DNA from: CAVYTF01 sp963708205
Lineage (GTDB): Bacteria; Bacteroidota; Bacteroidia; Chitinophagales; Chitinophagaceae
Direction of reading: 5' to 3'
Assembly (NCBI GenBank): GCA_963708205.1
Contig: OY970196.1
Coordinates: forward strand, 1,550,001 to 1,614,000
DNA: 64,000 nucleotides
Positions 8,627 through 16,445 of this stretch are shown here, in pieces. The translations under genes and the position numbers were made by a program. The notes under the pieces are model-generated. The model ran no database searches. It saw only the letters and a program-made list of their open reading frames with translations, and was not told where the DNA came from. How positions within the stretch are numbered: the first letter of the stretch is position 1; every line of letters begins with the position of its first letter.

Positions 8627-8673
8627 AAATTTTTTAACTAAAACCTTTTGGTGTACAGGCAACCAAATATTTT

Positions 8674-8933
8674 ATGCGACAAAAAAAACAGACTCGCCCG
8701 CACCAGTATTATCTTTTGGTGAACAACTTATCGGACAGTCATTAAATCAATCAGGAAATTTAAGAGTTCAAAGAGCGCAAGAACTATGTGCCGAGTTAGC
8801 AGAAATCGCACATGACGATTTACAACGCGGTGAAAATTGGGAATTACACCGCACATTATACCAACATACTATCGGAGAAATTCTTAATGCGCAAATGAAT
8901 GTTATAAAACTCATTACGCTCCAACATTCATAA
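8674..8933 (+). CDS. Acb2/Tad1-like protein with frame discontinuity at an A8 run
   Basis: The frame ending at 8933 encodes FGEQLIGQSLNQSG.., then VQRAQELCAELAEIA and IGEILNAQMNVIKLITL. This resembles the helical-hairpin family to which the anti-CBASS/anti-Thoeris nucleotide sponges Acb2 and Tad1 belong: N-terminal VG..NpSG, a middle AeL helix, and a final aqMxxVKxxT helix. The frame has no ATG, GTG or TTG back to the stop near 8600. The only nearby ATG (8674) is in another frame and is followed by C then eight As. One extra A, or -1 slippage on that run, would join it as MRQKK-TDSPAPVLSFGEQ. It may be a homopolymer sequencing error, a phase switch, programmed slippage or a lost gene. Confidence 0.5.
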
Positions 8934-8956
8934 GACAATAAAATAAATAAAATTTT

Positions 8957-9157
8957 ATGCAGGAAGATTTTAACCTGATAATGGAGTTCATAAAAGATTG
9001 CACAACTCCAAGAGAAATAAGAGCATCAAAAATATTAATTGCTCATTTTTTATCAGAATACAAAAGCAATTCCGGATGCATGGATTTGCACATGGAATTG
9101 AACCGCGAATATATTAGAAAGGTCGAGGAACTCAAGCCGTTATTGGCTGAACAATAA
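8957..9157 (+). CDS. Small hypothetical protein, 66 aa
   Basis: The ATG at 8957 is preceded by an A/T-rich leader. The protein is acidic and helical (MQEDFNLIMEFIKDC at the start). It ends 5 nt before the tRNA gene. No family is recognised. Confidence 0.5.
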   Translation: MQEDFNLIMEFIKDCTTPREIRASKILIAHFLSEYKSNSGCMDLHMELNREYIRKVEELKPLLAEQ

Positions 9158-9162
9158 ACACT

Positions 9163-9234
9163 CGCGCCGTAGAGCAGCGGTAGCTCGTTGGGCTCATAAC
9201 CCGAAGGTCGCAAGTTCGAGTCTTGCCGGCGCAA
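9163..9234 (+). tRNA. Initiator-type tRNA-Met (CAT), prophage-encoded
   Basis: The 72-nt cloverleaf has acceptor CGCGCCG/CGGCGCA, D stem GAGC/GCTC, anticodon arm TTGGG-CTCATAA-CCCGA, and T arm GCAAG-TTCGAGT-CTTGC. CCA is not encoded (AACAAA follows). Two initiator hallmarks are visible: the C1-A72 mismatch and three consecutive G-C pairs at the base of the anticodon stem. Position 73 is A. It therefore looks like tRNA-fMet rather than an elongator. It lies inside the prophage early region between two small genes. Confidence 0.9.
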
Positions 9235-9315
9235 CAAAACTTTTTTATGAAATATTTTTCATTCACCCGTCCAATAATAAAACACTTATTGGACATAAAA
9301 CAAACATTAAAAACT

Positions 9316-9645
9316 ATGGGACAAGAACTTGATGATCTCAAAGCTGCAGTGGCAGCACAGGAAACTGTTGAAGGCTCTGCCATCACTTTGCTTCAACAAT
9401 TAAAAGCAAAGCTTGATGAGGCTGTAGGTAACGAAGACCTTGATGCTATCAAAGCGCTGTCTGCACAGATAGGGACTGATACGCAGGCCTTGGCGAATGC
9501 TGTAACAACCAACACGCCGGTTGATACACAATCATCCAGCAGCGGTAATGGTTCGGCAGCGCCTGATTCAGGTAATGCTTCCGGATCAGGCAGCGGCGCG
9601 CAAGCTGATAACTCAGAAGGTGATGCGGACCTTTCTAATTCTTAA
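9316..9645 (+). CDS. Small phage protein with helical core and low-complexity tail
   Basis: I chose ATG 9316 (109 aa, MGQELDDLKAAVAAQ..) because similar small phage proteins start at this motif. ATG 9247 is an in-frame alternative adding 23 residues. The first about 65 residues are helical (AITLLQQLKAKLDEAV, LSAQIGTDTQALANAV, TNTP). The rest is Ser/Gly/Asp-rich and disordered. The family is widespread in phages without known function. A terminator follows at once. Confidence 0.55.
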   Translation: MGQELDDLKAAVAAQETVEGSAITLLQQLKAKLDEAVGNEDLDAIKALSAQIGTDTQALANAVTTNTPVDTQSSSSGNGSAAPDSGNASGSGSGAQADNSEGDADLSNS

Positions 9646-9660
9646 ACTCTAAACCCGAAC

Positions 9661-9687
9661 AGGCGCCGGGTTATGCGCCTTTTTTTT
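9661..9687 (+). terminator. Rho-independent terminator
   Basis: The hairpin AGGCGC-CGGGTTAT-GCGCCT is followed by eight Ts. It ends the transcript containing the tRNA and the preceding small gene. Confidence 0.8.
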
Positions 9688-9690
9688 ATT

Positions 9691-9966
9691 ATGGAAATCT
9701 GCTCACACATGATTGATAAAAATCAAATCATTGGCATTGGTCCTTTAATGAATAAACATTTTACAAATGGCATTGATTCATTTTATAAAAGACTACAACT
9801 TTCATTCATCGTGCACTGCAGGCAGCAAAGCATTTTAATAGAAAGTGATATTGTAGAACGTGAAGGTGTGGAGGATTTATACAAAGTAAAAAATCAAAAT
9901 TACCTGGATTCATTTACACAAAATTATGAACAGGTTAAAAAAGAAATTTCATCACTCATTAATTAA
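9691..9966 (+). CDS. Hypothetical early protein, 91 aa
   Basis: I chose ATG 9691, directly after the terminator T-run; the longer frame would begin inside the hairpin. There is no signal peptide and no recognised domain. It is the first gene of the group leading to the retroelement and stops 5 nt before the next gene. Confidence 0.5.
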   Translation: MEICSHMIDKNQIIGIGPLMNKHFTNGIDSFYKRLQLSFIVHCRQQSILIESDIVEREGVEDLYKVKNQNYLDSFTQNYEQVKKEISSLIN

Positions 9967-9971
9967 TATTT

Positions 9972-10187
9972 ATGCCAATGAATACAGATGATCAAGGCAA
10001 ATTATTAGATGCCGGCTTTACCATTATCCGTGCAGAATTGCATAACGCAAATGGTGCGATTCGCATTAAAGCAAAGACAGCAAAATGCAGCGAATGGTAC
10101 ACTTATGAGAAGGATTTTAAAAACAAAACACAGCTGCTGAACCGCATGAAAGAATTGCTAAAATCTTCATTGATTATTGAAGACTAA
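9972..10187 (+). CDS. Hypothetical early protein, 71 aa
   Basis: A small protein starting MPMNTDDQGKLLDAGF, apparently a compact alpha/beta fold (AGFTIIRAEL, AIRIKAKTAKCSEW). No family is recognised. It immediately precedes the retroelement target gene. Confidence 0.5.
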   Translation: MPMNTDDQGKLLDAGFTIIRAELHNANGAIRIKAKTAKCSEWYTYEKDFKNKTQLLNRMKELLKSSLIIED

Positions 10188-10219
10188 AAAATTATTTTAT
10201 TACTTATCAAAACAAAATT

Positions 10220-10936
10220 ATGTCAGAATTAAAATCAAAATTATTGCAGCAGGCTTCAGAGATAAGCCGCATTGCACAGGAAACCAAATCGCCATGTATA
10301 ATAATGGTAGATGATCTTAGCACTGCACCAAATTGCGGGCATCTTCTCGCTATTACAGGTTCCGGATTTGAGTTGAAAAAAATGATTGCGAATGCAACAA
10401 ATGTGAACCCGATAATAAAGCAACTTTTTTCGGTGAGTTCAGAACGCGATCCCATTGAAAAGTTGTTTGATGAAATAAATAAGGCAATGGAAGAAAGTAG
10501 AAAATCAAAGAATGAAACATCAAACAATGACAGTGCTAAACCTTCTGCTCAAACAAAAAATTTTAGAAAAGAAGCATTAGATATTTCACTGTCTATAATG
10601 GAGCGCTGTCAATCGTTTGAAGATGCCTGTGCAATAAACAATACTAACCCTGATCAGCCTCAATTTACAAGTGGTTCAGCTAATACCATTGCTTATGAAA
10701 AATTGAAGGAAATACGAAATGCTTTATTAGAAGGGAAAGCGTTGGATGCAAGAGACGTCAATCAAAAAAAATGGTTTCCTGTTCATGAACACACGGCTTC
10801 CGGGTTTCGCTTTGACGATTCGTTTTGCGTCTTCGCGCATTCGCTCGCGCCGGTTCGGCTTTGCTTAGATACCCAGGCAAAGTCTGATTTCTTCGGAACA
10901 AAATTCATTGATCTCTGGGAACAATATAAAAATTAA
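10220..10936 (+). CDS. Diversity-generating retroelement target protein (variable C-terminus)
   Basis: The 238-aa protein's C-terminal half follows the pattern of Bacteroidota retroelement targets with a C-type-lectin-like fold: SFEDACAINNTNP near 131, KKWFPVHEHTASGFRF near 183, and a closing FFGTKFIDLWEQY. Residues about 193-216 are encoded by the variable repeat (10797-10866). The frame stays open through all 16 adenine-derived changes. The N-terminal about 90 residues are helical and unrecognised. There is no signal peptide, transmembrane segment or tail-fibre feature, so where the variable surface is displayed is unclear. It is followed 12 nt later by its shorter paralogue. Confidence 0.8.
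   Translation: MSELKSKLLQQASEISRIAQETKSPCIIMVDDLSTAPNCGHLLAITGSGFELKKMIANATNVNPIIKQLFSVSSERDPIEKLFDEINKAMEESRKSKNETSNNDSAKPSAQTKNFRKEALDISLSIMERCQSFEDACAINNTNPDQPQFTSGSANTIAYEKLKEIRNALLEGKALDARDVNQKKWFPVHEHTASGFRFDDSFCVFAHSLAPVRLCLDTQAKSDFFGTKFIDLWEQYKN
10797..10866 (+). repeat. Variable repeat (VR) of the diversity-generating retroelement
   Basis: The 70 bp align without gaps to 11175-11244. The first 17 bases are identical (CTTCCGGGTTTCGCTTT). The remaining positions differ at 16 sites, every one an A in the template (VR has G, T or C). No non-adenine position differs. This is the signature of adenine-directed mutagenic retrohoming. Confidence 0.96.
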
Positions 10937-10948
10937 AAAATTAAAACT

Positions 10949-11248
10949 ATGTATTCAAAAACTTTTGAAGAAGCATGTGCATCAACCGGTGAAAATCCAA
11001 CAGATGCAAAATTTACAAGTGGCACTCCACATGGAATTGCATTTGAAAAAGCAATTGTCTTGGTTGATGCTGCCAACAGGAAGGATAATAAAGGAAAGAA
11101 ATGGGATCCTGATTTCAACAATTATAATGAACGGAAATACTTTCCTTGGTGGGCATTAGATAAAGATGATAATCCTTCCGGGTTTCGCTTTAACAATTCG
11201 AATTACGACAACACGAATTCGAACACGCCAGTTCAGCTATGCTTTTGA
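10949..11248 (+). CDS. Short paralogue of the target protein that contains the template repeat
   Basis: The 99-aa protein matches the C-terminal half of its neighbour: KTFEEACASTGENP, FTSG, NERKYFPWWALDKDDNPSGFRFNNS. Its last residues (about 76-99) are encoded by the template repeat and are Asn-rich, as expected of AAY codons. Unlike the full target it stops right after LCF (TGA 11246-11248) and lacks the closing helix. It may be an expressed truncated paralogue, or a duplication remnant that now carries the template RNA. Confidence 0.6.
   Translation: MYSKTFEEACASTGENPTDAKFTSGTPHGIAFEKAIVLVDAANRKDNKGKKWDPDFNNYNERKYFPWWALDKDDNPSGFRFNNSNYDNTNSNTPVQLCF
11175..11244 (+). repeat. Template repeat (TR) of the diversity-generating retroelement
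   Basis: This 70-bp template has 19 adenines, 16 of which are substituted in the variable repeat. It lies about 95 nt upstream of the reverse transcriptase start, the usual TR position. Adenines are concentrated at first and second codon positions of AAC/AAT codons, so mutagenesis can reach many amino acids but not stop codons from those codons. Confidence 0.95.
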
Positions 11249-11338
11249 TGCAGTACAGACCTTGCCTCTTGGCAAAAAATAACTTTTATAAAAAAGGCAT
11301 TAGTAAAATTTGAACATGACTTTTTAGAAAGCAAATCA

Positions 11339-12298
11339 ATGAAACGATTAAGTAATTTATACTCTCAAATATGCAGTATTGAAAACCTGCAGTTAGCAGA
11401 TCATAAAGCCAGGAAAGGAAAAGCATATCAGCACAGTATTCAAATACATGATCGTAACAAAGAACAAAATATTTTGCTGCTGCACGACATGCTTGTCAAT
11501 AAAACTTATAAAACATCTGCTTATACAACTTTTAAAATTTACGAACCGAAAGAAAGAGAAATTTTTCGTCTTCCATATTTTCCTGATAGAATAGTACATC
11601 ATGCAGTAATGAATGTGCTGGAAGAAATTTTTACTTCCATGTTTACAGCCGATACATTCAGCTGTATAAAACACCGAGGTATTCATGGCGCCGCAAGGGC
11701 TGTGCGCAAAGCTTTGCGTGATGTGCCAGGTACAAAGTATTGTCTGAAGCTCGATATAAAAAAATTTTATCCAAATGTTGATCATGATATCTTAAAAAAA
11801 TTACTCAGAAGAAAATTTAAAGATGAAGATCTCTTATGGCTGCTCGATGAAATTATTGACAGCGCTGATGGCTTGCCGATTGGTAATTACCTGAGTCAAT
11901 ATTTCGCAAATTTTTACCTAACTTTTTTTGACCATTGGCTTAAAGAAACGAAGCGTGTAAAATATTATTTCCGTTATGCTGATGATATTGTAATTCTTGC
12001 TGAAAACAAACCTTACCTGCATAACTTATTAGCTGAAATAAAAGATTATCTCAGCACTCATTTAAACCTTATTGTAAAAGAAAATTACCAGGTCTTTCCT
12101 GTTGATGCGCGAAGCATTGATTTTGTTGGCTATCGTTTTTTTCATACTCATACACTTGTAAGAAAAAGAATTAAACAAAATTTTGCACGCATGATAAAGA
12201 AGCGGAAAAATCCTGCATCCATTGCTTCTTATTGTGGTTGGCTAAAGCATTCCAACAGTAATAACCTGCTGAAAAAATTATTGCATGAAACAATTTAA
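11339..12298 (+). CDS. Retroelement reverse transcriptase
   Basis: The 319-aa RNA-dependent DNA polymerase shows the RT motifs in order: LKLDIKKFYPNVD (about 136-147), LPIGNYLSQYFANFYL (about 178-193), FRYADDIVIL (YADD at about 212-215) and DFVGYRF. The IGxxxSQ form of motif 4 separates diversity-generating RTs from group II intron and retron enzymes. No maturase, endonuclease or primase domain is fused. It copies the template repeat into mutagenised cDNA for transfer to the variable repeat. No Avd-like helical-bundle gene is recognised next to it. The next gene overlaps its end by 14 nt. Confidence 0.93.
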   Translation: MKRLSNLYSQICSIENLQLADHKARKGKAYQHSIQIHDRNKEQNILLLHDMLVNKTYKTSAYTTFKIYEPKEREIFRLPYFPDRIVHHAVMNVLEEIFTSMFTADTFSCIKHRGIHGAARAVRKALRDVPGTKYCLKLDIKKFYPNVDHDILKKLLRRKFKDEDLLWLLDEIIDSADGLPIGNYLSQYFANFYLTFFDHWLKETKRVKYYFRYADDIVILAENKPYLHNLLAEIKDYLSTHLNLIVKENYQVFPVDARSIDFVGYRFFHTHTLVRKRIKQNFARMIKKRKNPASIASYCGWLKHSNSNNLLKKLLHETI

Positions 12299-12587
12299 AA
12301 ACTTCAAGATACAACCTAACAGCACTTCGTTTGAAGGTGATAAAATTGAAATGTATCAGGTTCTTAACAAACAAATTATTGTATATGATTATAAAATTGA
12401 ACCATCAAAATTTACCGGCAAAGGCAATGGTAAATGCCTGCATTTGCAGATTGGATTTGAAAATAAAAAGCGGGTAATTTTTACCGGGTCCGGAAAGCTG
12501 ATGGAAGCTATAGAACAAGTTTCAAAAGATGATTTTCCTTTTGAAACAATAATAACAAAGGAAAATAAAAAGACTTTGTTTACTTAA
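12285..12587 (+). CDS. Retroelement-linked conserved hypothetical protein
   Basis: The 100-aa protein overlaps the reverse transcriptase stop by 14 nt, so it is translationally coupled. The sequence is rich in beta strands (KQIIVYDYKIEPSKF, CLHLQIGFENKKRVIFTGSG) and ends DFPFETIITKENKK. The compact, basic, beta-rich character would suit an OB-like or nucleic-acid binding fold, but I cannot identify it. It occupies the place where an accessory factor would be expected. It could equally belong to the replication module downstream. Confidence 0.55.
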   Translation: MKQFKNFKIQPNSTSFEGDKIEMYQVLNKQIIVYDYKIEPSKFTGKGNGKCLHLQIGFENKKRVIFTGSGKLMEAIEQVSKDDFPFETIITKENKKTLFT

Positions 12588-12618
12588 TACTTACTATTCA
12601 AACTTACTATCCATATCA

Positions 12619-15135
12619 ATGTCTGAACCATCCTATTATCAGCAACGGTTGCAGCTGCTCGGTATCACAGAAGAGATAAATAAAATTGCTCTTTGGAAAT
12701 CCGATACAGTTGAGAACAAAAATGTTTTAAAAGAAGAACCAATTTTTCGCAAGCACGAAAAAGGAATTGAAATAATTGTTTATACACTTGAACGTCTTAC
12801 TGTTCGTGTAGAAAAAGATGGAAGCCGTTATAAAAAAGACTGGAGCATTATCAGGCTCGAGCATCCTATACAAAAATCAAATGGAGAGACTATAAAATAT
12901 TTGATGCCCAAAGGTCAGGGCAGTTATCCTTTTTTCCCACCCGCATTAATTGATAAATATGATGCAAGAAAAGCCATCGATATTTTATACATAACCGAAG
13001 GCTTTTTTAAAGCCATGAAAGGATCCATGGCCGGCCTTGATATCATTGGCATTCCAAGCATCACACATTTGCGCGCTAAAGAAACAGGCGCCTTGCATCC
13101 TGATATAATTGAACTCATAAAAAAATGCGGCGTTAAGCGTGTAGTGTGGTTGACTGATGGTGATGCGCTGGACCTTAGCAGCAAAGCATTTGACAGCAAA
13201 GAAAAAATAGATCTCTATAAACGCCCGGCACAATTCTTTGCAAGCATTTCAACCTTTAAACAATTGCTTGATGATTATGATTGCGATAAGTACTGGATGC
13301 ATGTAAACAGCGATGAGATTTATTCAACGCAGAATTTTATGAAAGATCTCACTGACAGAGTATCGCGTGAAGAAGTAAAAGGACTTGATGACATCTTAAT
13401 AAAATTTCCGGAAGCAACACAGGAAATTGTTGATGATATTGCTTCCGTTAGTAAGCCAGGATTTTGGTTTGTAAAATTTAATATAACGGTCGGCTTAAGT
13501 AAAGTAAAAGATTATTTCAGGCTGAACAATGTAAATACTTTTTATCTCTTTCATGCAGAGCGAAGACCTGAGCTCAAAGGCAAAGAATTTATTTTTCTTG
13601 GAACAAGATATCGATATGATGACGAAAAAGGTGAGTGCGAAATTTTAATTCCGGGAGATGCTACAAATTATTTTCGTGTAGGTGATGATTATTACAAGTT
13701 TGTAAAAATTCCAAATAAACACAATCAACTCGAGCGAACATTTAAAGGCAGAAGGAAAAGCACTATAACAGATGATCACGGAAAATTATTTCCAAAGCAT
13801 ATTCCTAAGTATGAAGCCTTTTGTAATGTACCAAGTCATGTAAATTTTCAGCAGGTATCAAACAATTGTTTCAATACTTATAACCCCATGGATTATGAGC
13901 CTTTGGAAGAAGAATGCACTTCTGAAGATTGTCCAACTATTCTTGCTTTGATCAATCACATTTTTGGTAACAACATCATCCATTTTACTCATCCTAATAC
14001 AAAAGCAAAAAGTGATATTTCAACCATTGATTTAGCGTTGGATTATTTTCAAATATTGTATCAAAGACCAACGGAAAAATTACCAATCCTGTGTTTGGTA
14101 AGCAAAGAAAATAATACAGGTAAAACCACATTAGGAAATTTTATTAAAGCCATGTTTGGCGCAAATGCAGCAATAGTGGGTAATGCAGATCTTGCCGGTG
14201 ATTTTAATGCACATTGGAGCACAAAGCTTGTAGTAATATGCGATGAAACAAAAATTGATAAACAGGTTGTTGTTGAAAAAATAAAAAGCTTAAGCACCGG
14301 CGACAGAATAACTGTGAATGCCAAAGGTCGTGATCAAACAGAAATTGATTGCTTCATCAAGTTTATTCTGATAACGAATAACGAAGAAAATTTCATCAAT
14401 ATAAAAGAAGAAGATACCAGGTATTGGGTTATAAAAGTGCCAATAATAAAACAGGAAAACACCGCAATACTGAGTATGATGATTGATGAAATTCCTGCAT
14501 TCATGAGTTTTCTTAACAGAAGGAAATTGGTGACAGAGAAATTGAACAGAATGTGGTTTCATCCATCGCTGTTAAAGACAGAAGCTCTTAAGAAAGTTAT
14601 CGTGAATAATGTATCAACACTTCAGAAAGAATTGGTTGAAAGATTACGCGATATGTTTTTTGATTTTGGTGTACAAGAAATTTATTTAACCAGGCAGGAA
14701 ATATATGATGAGTTTTTCCGGAAAAAATATGAACTCAATTATTTAAAGTATGTAATTGAAGATAATCTTCATGTCGAGCGATATCATGATTTTGTTGTAG
14801 ATGGCAAAAGTTATAAAACGATAGACAGTGCAACAATTGCCGTTAGACAAAAATATAATGTACAAGCAGAGTTAGAAATATGGCGTCACATCACAAGGAA
14901 TTATACAACATGCCGGCACAGTTATCCGCGTTGGGAATTTGATGCTGTGAAAAAAGAACCTATCCGTGTCGATGTGCAGCGCAACGGGCGACCTTATGTT
15001 TTTAAGCGCGAACAATTTTTAAGCAAAGAAGAAATCGCTACGGTTGTGATAACTGATGAGAACAAATTTTTAAATGAACAGACTGTGCAGCCTGGTGAAG
15101 CAATTACTGCAGAGAGCGATGAATTACCTTTTTAA
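12619..15135 (+). CDS. Phage replication protein: TOPRIM-like primase with SF3/D5-type helicase
   Basis: The 838-aa protein has an N-terminal TOPRIM-like unit with ILYITEGFF (about 121-129) and VVWLTDGDALD (about 175-185), supplying the acidic residues. The helicase domain has Walker A NNTGKTTLG (about 497-505) and Walker B KLVVICDETK (about 534-543), followed by a sensor ILITNNEE. A winged-helix-like C-terminus follows. It ends ESDELPF, which mimics the acidic-PF tail of SSB. It probably unwinds and primes phage DNA. The GTTACA cluster 1.5 kb downstream is a candidate origin. Confidence 0.8.
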   Translation: MSEPSYYQQRLQLLGITEEINKIALWKSDTVENKNVLKEEPIFRKHEKGIEIIVYTLERLTVRVEKDGSRYKKDWSIIRLEHPIQKSNGETIKYLMPKGQGSYPFFPPALIDKYDARKAIDILYITEGFFKAMKGSMAGLDIIGIPSITHLRAKETGALHPDIIELIKKCGVKRVVWLTDGDALDLSSKAFDSKEKIDLYKRPAQFFASISTFKQLLDDYDCDKYWMHVNSDEIYSTQNFMKDLTDRVSREEVKGLDDILIKFPEATQEIVDDIASVSKPGFWFVKFNITVGLSKVKDYFRLNNVNTFYLFHAERRPELKGKEFIFLGTRYRYDDEKGECEILIPGDATNYFRVGDDYYKFVKIPNKHNQLERTFKGRRKSTITDDHGKLFPKHIPKYEAFCNVPSHVNFQQVSNNCFNTYNPMDYEPLEEECTSEDCPTILALINHIFGNNIIHFTHPNTKAKSDISTIDLALDYFQILYQRPTEKLPILCLVSKENNTGKTTLGNFIKAMFGANAAIVGNADLAGDFNAHWSTKLVVICDETKIDKQVVVEKIKSLSTGDRITVNAKGRDQTEIDCFIKFILITNNEENFINIKEEDTRYWVIKVPIIKQENTAILSMMIDEIPAFMSFLNRRKLVTEKLNRMWFHPSLLKTEALKKVIVNNVSTLQKELVERLRDMFFDFGVQEIYLTRQEIYDEFFRKKYELNYLKYVIEDNLHVERYHDFVVDGKSYKTIDSATIAVRQKYNVQAELEIWRHITRNYTTCRHSYPRWEFDAVKKEPIRVDVQRNGRPYVFKREQFLSKEEIATVVITDENKFLNEQTVQPGEAITAESDELPF

Positions 15136-15200
15136 ATGAAAAAAGGATTTAGCATAAAAAAATTGATAAATATCAAGAAAGCTTATTAACGGATAGTTAC

Positions 15201-15416
15201 TTGTTAAATATAAATAGCGATATAGATTCACATGGAAACTATCCTTTGGCTGTAAAAAGTGAAGAAGTGGATTATAAAAAATACGAAGCGCTGATTTTTA
15301 AATTAATGAGAGACCCGAGTGAAGAAAATTTTATAACAGTGATCAACCTGATAAGAAATGATGGCTTTGATGCAGGTATGCGAATGCAAAGTAAAATTGA
15401 AAATTTAAAACTATAA
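15201..15416 (+). CDS. Small hypothetical protein (TTG start)
   Basis: The 71-aa frame has no ATG; TTG 15201 is the best start. The sequence is acidic and helical at its end (YEALIFKLMRDPSEENFITV). It is co-directional with the replication gene and the DGQHR protein. No family is recognised. Confidence 0.4.
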   Translation: MLNINSDIDSHGNYPLAVKSEEVDYKKYEALIFKLMRDPSEENFITVINLIRNDGFDAGMRMQSKIENLKL

Positions 15417-15429
15417 ATATTTTTCAACA

Positions 15430-16428
15430 ATGACCACTCCAGAAATTATCAAGAAACTAAAATGGATGAAATTTAAAACCTTCCTGTATAATAACAAGAA
15501 GCATTATGTACAGGATTTTTCTGTTGATGAAAAAGCAAAGAAATTTATCATCTTCACAAACCTTGATTCGTTTGAAAGATCTTTTGCAATAGCTGCAGTA
15601 GTGTTTTCATCCTTTGAAGAATATACTGAAACTGTCGTTGAAAAATCTCTTCCAGAAAAAATTAAACATGAGACAAAAACATTTCATACACCATCCTCTG
15701 TTATTGTTTATTGTTCGTATGAATACGATCGTTTTAAAATGCTCACCGGCAACAGGAAGCTTAATAAAAATAAGATCAATAAAATTTTAAAAGAAATAGC
15801 TGCCGGCAATAATATGCTTAAATATTATCCGCTGCAGGTGAGAGAAAGAGACGATGATCTTTTTATACTTGATGGGCAACATCGCTTTCATATTGCTGAA
15901 AAACTAAAGGAACCGGTTTATTATATTTTGGTTGAAGAAGAAAAATCAATGCCTGATATTGCCAAGGTAAATTCAAATGTAGAAAAATGGAAACCTGCTG
16001 ATTTCATTAATTGCTACATCGAGGCAGGCAACATGAATTATACAAAGATTGAAAAGTTTTTGGATGATTATAAAATTTCACTTTCAGTATCATTATGCCT
16101 TTTGGGTAAAGGTCATCCGGGAACAGAAAGCTACACCTCAACTGAAGATTTTGAAAACGGAATATTTGAAGTGAAGCATTTAGCAGAAGCAGAAGAAATC
16201 GCGGATCTGTGCATGGTCTTTAAACAGTTTGCCAATTGGCGAAGCAGAGGATTCGTGATTGCTATTTTTAAAATATTTAAAGCCAACAAACTTTCTATCG
16301 CTGAGGTGTACAATGCATGGAAGAAAAACCCGGGTATGTTAACAGAGCAGGCGAATTATAAAGCATATATCACGCAGCTGGAAGCAATCGTGAATGTTGG
16401 CAAACACAAAAGAATTTATCTTCTTTAG
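15430..16428 (+). CDS. ParB-fold/DGQHR-domain protein
   Basis: The 332-aa protein has a central core (about 95-180) with the ParB/Srx-like pattern. YDRFKMLTGNRKLNKNKINK is followed by PLQVRERDDDLFILDGQHRFHIAEKL, where DGQHR corresponds to the GxRR/DGQHR nucleotide-binding motif, and then VNSNVEKWKPADFINCY. Proteins with this core occur in phages and restriction-like islands; some hydrolyse nucleotides or nick DNA. The exact role here is unknown. It lies between the replication gene and the iteron-like region. Confidence 0.65.
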   Translation: MTTPEIIKKLKWMKFKTFLYNNKKHYVQDFSVDEKAKKFIIFTNLDSFERSFAIAAVVFSSFEEYTETVVEKSLPEKIKHETKTFHTPSSVIVYCSYEYDRFKMLTGNRKLNKNKINKILKEIAAGNNMLKYYPLQVRERDDDLFILDGQHRFHIAEKLKEPVYYILVEEEKSMPDIAKVNSNVEKWKPADFINCYIEAGNMNYTKIEKFLDDYKISLSVSLCLLGKGHPGTESYTSTEDFENGIFEVKHLAEAEEIADLCMVFKQFANWRSRGFVIAIFKIFKANKLSIAEVYNAWKKNPGMLTEQANYKAYITQLEAIVNVGKHKRIYLL

Positions 16429-16445
16429 TAATTTAAATAGAAGAA

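Noticed and set aside
9223..9315. Upstream extension of the 9316 gene
   Set aside because: The extended frame begins inside the tRNA T arm; the next ATG (9247) adds residues that look unlike the conserved small-phage-protein start.
11339..12298. RT considered as group II intron or retron
   Set aside because: No maturase/endonuclease domains, no intron RNA or msr/msd-like structure, IGxxxSQ motif, and a clear TR/VR pair.
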